A stretch of DNA of 17,790 nucleotides from JAVJRN01 sp047635055 (GTDB lineage Bacteria; Bacteroidota; Bacteroidia; Cytophagales; Cyclobacteriaceae), in assembly GCA_047635055.1 (NCBI GenBank), contig JBLIIJ010000082.1:1-17790 (forward strand), written 5' to 3'. A program made the translations under genes and the position numbers. A model generated the notes under the pieces. That model made no database searches, was not told where the DNA came from, and worked only from the letters and a program-made list of their open reading frames with translations. Below, piece after piece: positions 14,502 to 17,790 of the stretch (within the stretch, counting starts at the first letter, position 1; each line of letters opens with the position of its first letter).

Positions 14502-15131
14502 TTAAGGTTGTTTGATAACGTCTACAAGTTCGCTCAGAATCATGGCGGTAGCACCCCAGACGACTTTGTTAGAAATATCGTAATATGGTGAAGTTAATGA
14601 TATCCCGGATGTTGGTATTATTTCTTTTGTTTTGACCGCATTTTCATCAAGTAGGTTTGCGAGAGAAGCCTCAATTACTTCGGCAACTTCATAGTTATCG
14701 GGAATGAAAATTGGTTTTGATCCATTGAATAAACCAATCACTGGCAATATGTGATGATTGCTTACACCAACATAAAACGCTGATAAGGTGCCAATCACAG
14801 TGACGTCTTTCTGCTCGATACCGATTTCCTCATGTGTTTCCCTTAATGCGGTAACAATTAAATCGTCATCAGACAGCTCTTTTTTACCACCAGGCAAACC
14901 GATTTGCCCACTATGAACGCCATTGTAATCTGGCCGTTGGATGAGTGGAAAATGCCATTGATCATTCATCTTGTAAAAAAGAATTAACACAGCACCAAGT
15001 TTTGGGGGCTCATTAAATTTAAAATTTAAAGGCCGATTCCGATTTGTAGGAATCATTTTTCGATGGGCTGATTCTCCCGGAAGTGGATTATTTAGTTTTT
15101 TCTTAAGGTGCGAAGGAAAATTATCGTCCAT
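14502..15131 (-). CDS. CoA pyrophosphatase-type Nudix hydrolase (NudL family)
   Basis: A Nudix hydrolase of 209 residues from ATG 15131. An in-frame TTG at 15140 would add three residues but is less likely. The CoA-specific segment F-P-L-I-Q-R-P-D-Y-N-G-V-H-S-G-Q-I (about 61-77) runs into G-L-P-G-G-K and the Nudix helix L-R-E-T-H-E-E-I-G (metal-binding E98, E101, E102). As in other NudL/NUDT7 proteins, the spacing in the first half of the Nudix box differs by one residue from the classical GX5EX7REUXEEXGU. Family members split CoA or oxidised CoA into 3',5'-ADP and phosphopantetheine. It is the first gene of the operon with the DUF819 protein and the hydrolase. Confidence 0.9.
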   Translation of the reverse strand: MDDNFPSHLKKKLNNPLPGESAHRKMIPTNRNRPLNFKFNEPPKLGAVLILFYKMNDQWHFPLIQRPDYNGVHSGQIGLPGGKKELSDDDLIVTALRETHEEIGIEQKDVTVIGTLSAFYVGVSNHHILPVIGLFNGSKPIFIPDNYEVAEVIEASLANLLDENAVKTKEIIPTSGISLTSPYYDISNKVVWGATAMILSELVDVIKQP

Positions 15132-15137
15132 GTATTT

Positions 15138-15145
15138 CAAATATA
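15138..15145 (-). promoter_or_regulatory. Candidate -7 box directly before the NudL-type gene
   Basis: On the minus strand TATATTTG (15145-15138) matches TAnnTTTG perfectly and ends 6 nt before ATG 15131. The in-frame TTG start candidate overlaps the box itself, which favours the ATG. No TTG lies at 19-nt spacing upstream. Confidence 0.42.
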
Positions 15146-15286
15146 GTATTTCTTATTTTTTTATTTAAAGTCTAATTACGAGACTATGCATTTTACTAAC
15201 ACTAATACTTTTCTAAGCATTCATTTGTGTTATTATCTCATGGATTCCATGTAGTTTGTATGTTGCTTAAAACAAAACTGTTAATC

Positions 15287-15997
15287 ATGAATGATTTGCC
15301 TAGTTATGTTTCTTATACTTTCATCGCGTGCGTCCTTGTTACCCTAGGGTTCATTTATTATGCAGTATCACAGGCCTCACCAGCCAAAAAACATGCTACG
15401 ACTATAGTAATGATGACCATTATATTGGCCTGGTTTTTTATTATTGGAGGGCTTTCTTATGCTAATTTCTTTCTCGACTTTGTTTCAACTCCTCCAAAAT
15501 TAATGCTCGCTACGGGATTTGTTTTTTTACTAATGGTCGCATTATTTTCTATCAAAAAGGCAAGAGACTTTATTTGCAAAATGCCATTAACTACATTGAC
15601 GTATGTTCATATGGTTAGAATTCCGGTTGAGATCGTATTGTGGTGGTTGTTTTTAAAAGGTCTCATTCCCGTAGAAATCACTTTTGAGGGAATGAATTTT
15701 GACATTCTCTCCGGAATTTCTGCACCTTTCGCTGCTTTATTTTTACTGGGGAAAAAAAGTAAATCTACCATTTCCGCAATTTTATGGAATATGATTACGG
15801 CGGGTTTACTTCTAAATGTGGCGATTCGAGCGATAGCGGCTACACCTTATTTCCATGTTCCTGATGGTATTGAAGTCTTGAATATTGCTGTTTTTTATTT
15901 TCCATTTATTTTTCTGCCGCTATTTATCGTTCCTGTTGCACTTTTCTGTCATATCGCATCCATTTATATCATGGTTGCGAACACGTGGAAAAATTAA
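15287..15997 (+). CDS. Uncharacterised integral membrane protein, about seven transmembrane helices
   Basis: From ATG 15287 this is a 236-residue, very hydrophobic protein with about seven predicted membrane spans. The frame is open from GTG 15227, but the extra 20 residues look like translated leader. Polar residues inside or near helices include H and R in Y-V-H-M-V-R-I-P-V-E-I and an arginine in N-V-A-I-R-A-I. I do not recognise a named family, though similar hypothetical membrane proteins are familiar from Bacteroidota. It is divergent from the NudL-type operon and convergent with the TPR lipoprotein, sharing the last four bases (TTAA). Function unknown. Confidence 0.75.
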   Translation: MNDLPSYVSYTFIACVLVTLGFIYYAVSQASPAKKHATTIVMMTIILAWFFIIGGLSYANFFLDFVSTPPKLMLATGFVFLLMVALFSIKKARDFICKMPLTTLTYVHMVRIPVEIVLWWLFLKGLIPVEITFEGMNFDILSGISAPFAALFLLGKKSKSTISAILWNMITAGLLLNVAIRAIAATPYFHVPDGIEVLNIAVFYFPFIFLPLFIVPVALFCHIASIYIMVANTWKN

Positions 15998-17013
15998 TTA
16001 CAATATTTATCTAAGTAAACAGCAGCTTTGAGCTCTCCAAGTGTGATGGCTTTTTTCCAGGCTTCACAAGCTTCGATCACTTTTTCTAAACTGACTAAAC
16101 TTATGCCTAATGGCGTGTAAACCTCATCAATAAACTTATTTCTAGCAATGGACTCATTAAAGAGTCGGATTGCATCATTATGCTGACCTTTCTTTGCATA
16201 AAGAAGTCCTTTATTGCGGTAAGCCCACGCATTGGAAGGATCGAGAAGTATACTTCTATTGATGTCCTTTTCAGCCAGTACCAATGAGTCGACCTCTAAG
16301 TATAAGTAACCTCTGTTATTTAAAAAATAGGGTTCTAATGGTGCTATAGAAAGCGCCTGATCGATGGATTCAAACGCTTTATTCGATTTGTTTTGTTTTA
16401 TGTAGACCTGACTTAAGGTGTTATAGGCGTTGGCTTCATTTTTATTTATTGAAATCGCTTGTAAACTCCATTGTTCTGCGCTATCCAATTGATTTTTAAA
16501 TAGGTATAAAGTGGAAAGGTTGACGTACGTTTCGGCGTTCGTTTGGTCGAGTGATAGGGCGGTTTTAAAACTGGCAATTGCTGTTGAGTAATCTCTAGCT
16601 TTCGTGAGGACCAGACCTTTATAGAAATGGGCATAAGCTGAATCTTGGAATACATTCAAAATAGTATTAATATCTTTTATTGCCTGATCATACTTATTGA
16701 TATTTTCGTAGGCGTAGGCTCTATTGAAAATGGCTTCATAATAACGCGGATCTAGCGCGATAGCCTGGGTGTAATCTTGAATGGCCTCATATGCATGGTC
16801 GTCTTCCACCTGTGCAACACCGCGATTGTTTAAAGCTTTTTTATAGTTTGGATCAATTTGTAAAGCTTTGGAATAAAAATCGATGGCCTTGTCGAGCTCA
16901 TTCATTGCCAATGCTTCATTTCCCTGTATAAAGAACCGATCTCGTTTTACTTCATCAGAAGAGCAGGAGAGAAGAAAAACTAAAATTGTAATAGAAATGA
17001 CTAGCGTTTTCAT
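15994..17013 (-). CDS. TPR-repeat lipoprotein
   Basis: From ATG 17013 this is a 339-residue protein beginning M-K-T-L-V-I-S-I-T-I-L-V-F-L-L-S-C, a lipoprotein signal with lipobox L-L-S-C and the lipidated cysteine at 17. The frame extends to ATG 17046, but those 11 extra residues would spoil the signal peptide. About nine tetratricopeptide repeats fill residues 25-330, most with the A-x-x-x-Y/N-x-G and D-P/A-x-x-Y/A-x-A pattern. This points to a protein-interaction scaffold in the periplasm or outer membrane. Partners are unknown. It is a single-gene unit on the minus strand whose stop overlaps that of the convergent membrane protein. Confidence 0.87.
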   Translation of the reverse strand: MKTLVISITILVFLLSCSSDEVKRDRFFIQGNEALAMNELDKAIDFYSKALQIDPNYKKALNNRGVAQVEDDHAYEAIQDYTQAIALDPRYYEAIFNRAYAYENINKYDQAIKDINTILNVFQDSAYAHFYKGLVLTKARDYSTAIASFKTALSLDQTNAETYVNLSTLYLFKNQLDSAEQWSLQAISINKNEANAYNTLSQVYIKQNKSNKAFESIDQALSIAPLEPYFLNNRGYLYLEVDSLVLAEKDINRSILLDPSNAWAYRNKGLLYAKKGQHNDAIRLFNESIARNKFIDEVYTPLGISLVSLEKVIEACEAWKKAITLGELKAAVYLDKYCN

Positions 17014-17046
17014 GGTATTAGGTTTACCCAAGAGCAATTTATTCAT

Positions 17047-17348
17047 GCATCATGAAAATTATAACTTAATCGACAGAAGAAAGTTCTTGTGTCATTTTTA
17101 TCTATTCATTTGGTGCCTTATATAGCATGTCGACTCTCTCAATGAATGATATAATGAAAAGACGGAAAGAGCGAAGATGGTAGAAGGTCTAACAAGACTT
17201 TGGAGATTTTGGGAATTTACTAGGCTAAGTTTTTTTAGTAAAAGGAGATAGTTTTTGAGGGAGAGGAGATTTTACCGAAGAAATGGTGAAAAAGTGTTTC
17301 GAGCATTAGAGAAAGCTCATCAAAATAGGCATTCTCACGTGCCATAAA
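17047..17348. other. Noncoding stretch between the TPR gene and the repeat array
   Basis: No convincing gene. The first 100 nt should hold the promoter of the TPR lipoprotein; a near-match box (TAATTTTC on the minus strand) is present but not exact. Bases 17235-17348 remain open on the minus strand as an extension running out of the repeat copy, without a recognisable product. A 17-bp segment at 17312-17328 matches 6686-6702 at 16 of 17 positions. Confidence 0.55.
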
Positions 17349-17433
17349 CATAAAAAAACCCCAGAAATTAATCTGAGGTTTTGCTTTGTAGCGGGAACAG
17401 GACCCGTAATGGAATGAGCGAACCTGTGTCCGC
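17349..17433. repeat. Direct repeat copy 1 (at least 85 bp)
   Basis: Bases 17349-17433 are identical to 17706-17790, a 357-bp offset. On the minus strand the unit contains, in order, part of a tRNA-like T-arm and acceptor segment (ACAGGTTCG ... GTCCTG, TTCCCGCTACA), then a terminator hairpin, seven T and ATG. Copy 2 is cut by the window end, so the true repeat may be longer. Confidence 0.95.
17352..17381 (-). terminator. Terminator within repeat copy 1, downstream of the GIY-YIG gene
   Basis: On the minus strand AAACCTCAG (17381-17373) pairs with CTGGGGTTT (17364-17356), a 9-bp stem with one G-T pair and an 8-nt loop, followed by seven T. An identical hairpin occurs in copy 2 (17709-17738), immediately before the GIY-YIG start. 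Confidence 0.8.
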
Positions 17434-17443
17434 CTCAGGCGGA
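17429..17443. repeat. 15-bp palindrome spanning the GIY-YIG stop codon
   Basis: TCCGCC and GGCGGA flank TCA on the plus strand, which is the TGA stop on the minus strand. The GC-rich arms stand out in an AT-rich region. Repeat copy 2 ends the window at the first five bases of the same palindrome (17786-17790), so the palindrome probably recurs in the next unit. Confidence 0.8.
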
Positions 17444-17704
17444 TATGAGCCCTAGATCGCGCATAATCTGCTTGGTGTATTCTCTTCCTTTGCCAGACTT
17501 TAGAAATTTCTCTCTTTTGATAGCTTCTGATTTTGTGTAGTACACTTCGCAATGAATGACTTCCCAAGGTCGAAATTTAATTGTGTATCCTTTATTAGCT
17601 AAGCTATTATGTGAGTGAAATCGGGCTAACAAGTTAGAAGTGTAGCCGAGGTAGGTTTTCGCGTGCTTCTTGGAGAATAATATGTAAACTGTGAATACGT
17701 CCAT
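17435..17704 (-). CDS. Short GIY-YIG nuclease-domain protein
   Basis: An 89-residue protein that is almost only a GIY-YIG domain. V-Y-I at 6-8 replaces the GIY triplet, the second motif is Y-L-G-Y-T at 18-22, then R28 and the H-N pair at 32-33, W47, and E60 in S-E-A-I-K-R-E, the likely metal-binding glutamate. It belongs to the small UvrC-like GIY-YIG group that is multicopy in many Bacteroidota. The ATG at 17704 lies five bases after the T-run of the upstream terminator copy. The TGA stop is the exact centre of a 15-bp palindrome (17429-17443). Direct repeats flank it on both sides, which implies a cassette-like, possibly mobile gene. Nuclease activity is inferred from the motifs; the target is unknown. 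Confidence 0.87.
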   Translation of the reverse strand: MDVFTVYILFSKKHAKTYLGYTSNLLARFHSHNSLANKGYTIKFRPWEVIHCEVYYTKSEAIKREKFLKSGKGREYTKQIMRDLGLISA

Positions 17705-17705
17705 T

Positions 17706-17790
17706 CATAAAAAAACCCCAGAAATTAATCTGAGGTTTTGCTTTGTAGCGGGAACAGGACCCGTAATGGAATGAGCGAACCTGTGTCCGC
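17706..17790. repeat. Direct repeat copy 2 (runs off the window end)
   Basis: Identical to 17349-17433 across all 85 available bases, including the terminator hairpin and the tRNA-like segment. Read on the minus strand it is probably the 3' tail of another GIY-YIG cassette located beyond the window. Confidence 0.93.

Noticed and set aside
17390..17428. A functional tRNA gene on the minus strand in the repeat
   Set aside because: The T-loop is interrupted by about 15 bases and the D-arm and 5' acceptor strand are missing, so only tRNA-like fragments are present.
17235..17567. 110-codon minus-strand frame crossing the GIY-YIG gene end and repeat copy 1
   Set aside because: It overlaps the GIY-YIG gene out of frame and owes its length to the repeat. 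The product shows no domain, though it is the frame that would follow if the GIY-YIG stop were removed by a one-base deletion.

Overview
The window looks like chromosomal DNA of an AT-rich Bacteroidota bacterium, most likely of the Cytophagales group. The reasons are Bat-type vWA and TPR genes, long YwqK/MORN_2 repeat proteins, a Bacteroidota-style promoter (TTG-N19-TAAGTTTG) in front of the tRNA genes, weak Shine-Dalgarno sequences, frequent GTG or TTG starts, and a short GIY-YIG gene inside a repeat. Nothing seen is plasmid- or phage-specific.

Layout. 1-1063: end of a probable membrane protein gene, then a split YeeE/YedE pair (probable thiosulfate or sulfur-compound importer). 1107-2036: a DECR-type 2,4-dienoyl-CoA reductase. 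2037-3060: about 1 kb with no convincing gene but with two strong inverted repeats. 3061-3344: a minus-strand tRNA-Ser(GCT)/tRNA-Arg(TCT) unit with its own promoter and terminator. 3491-5325: overlapping batB-batC. 5446-6624: acetyl-CoA acetyltransferase followed by a clear terminator. 6677-7061: noncoding, with a degenerate REP-like palindrome. 7062-8393: a secreted protein built of 16 tandem 24-residue YwqK repeats, followed by a small membrane ORF. 8740-11792: a compact run purC - STAS protein - rnz - queuosine-precursor transporter. On the minus strand, 12475-11813 is a lone MacB/LolD-type ABC ATPase, and 15131-12610 is an operon of CoA pyrophosphatase (NudL type) - DUF819 membrane protein - alpha/beta hydrolase. 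15287-15997 is an unknown membrane protein convergent with a TPR lipoprotein (17013-15994). 17349-17790 holds a GIY-YIG cassette flanked by identical direct repeats.

How the parts relate. Much of the content is housekeeping: purine synthesis, tRNA 3' processing and queuosine salvage, fatty acid and acetyl-CoA metabolism (dienoyl-CoA reductase, thiolase, CoA pyrophosphatase) and envelope functions (Bat proteins, ABC ATPase, TPR lipoprotein).

The least ordinary feature is the right end. A repeat of at least 85 bp, identical in both copies at a 357-bp offset, contains a terminator hairpin and sequence like the T-arm and acceptor end of a tRNA. It flanks an 89-residue GIY-YIG gene whose stop codon sits at the centre of a 15-bp palindrome. 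This suggests a tandem array of mobile or selfish cassettes continuing beyond the window. Three genes (batB, purC, nudL-like) also have a perfect TAnnTTTG promoter box only 5-8 nt before the start codon, which suggests leaderless mRNAs.
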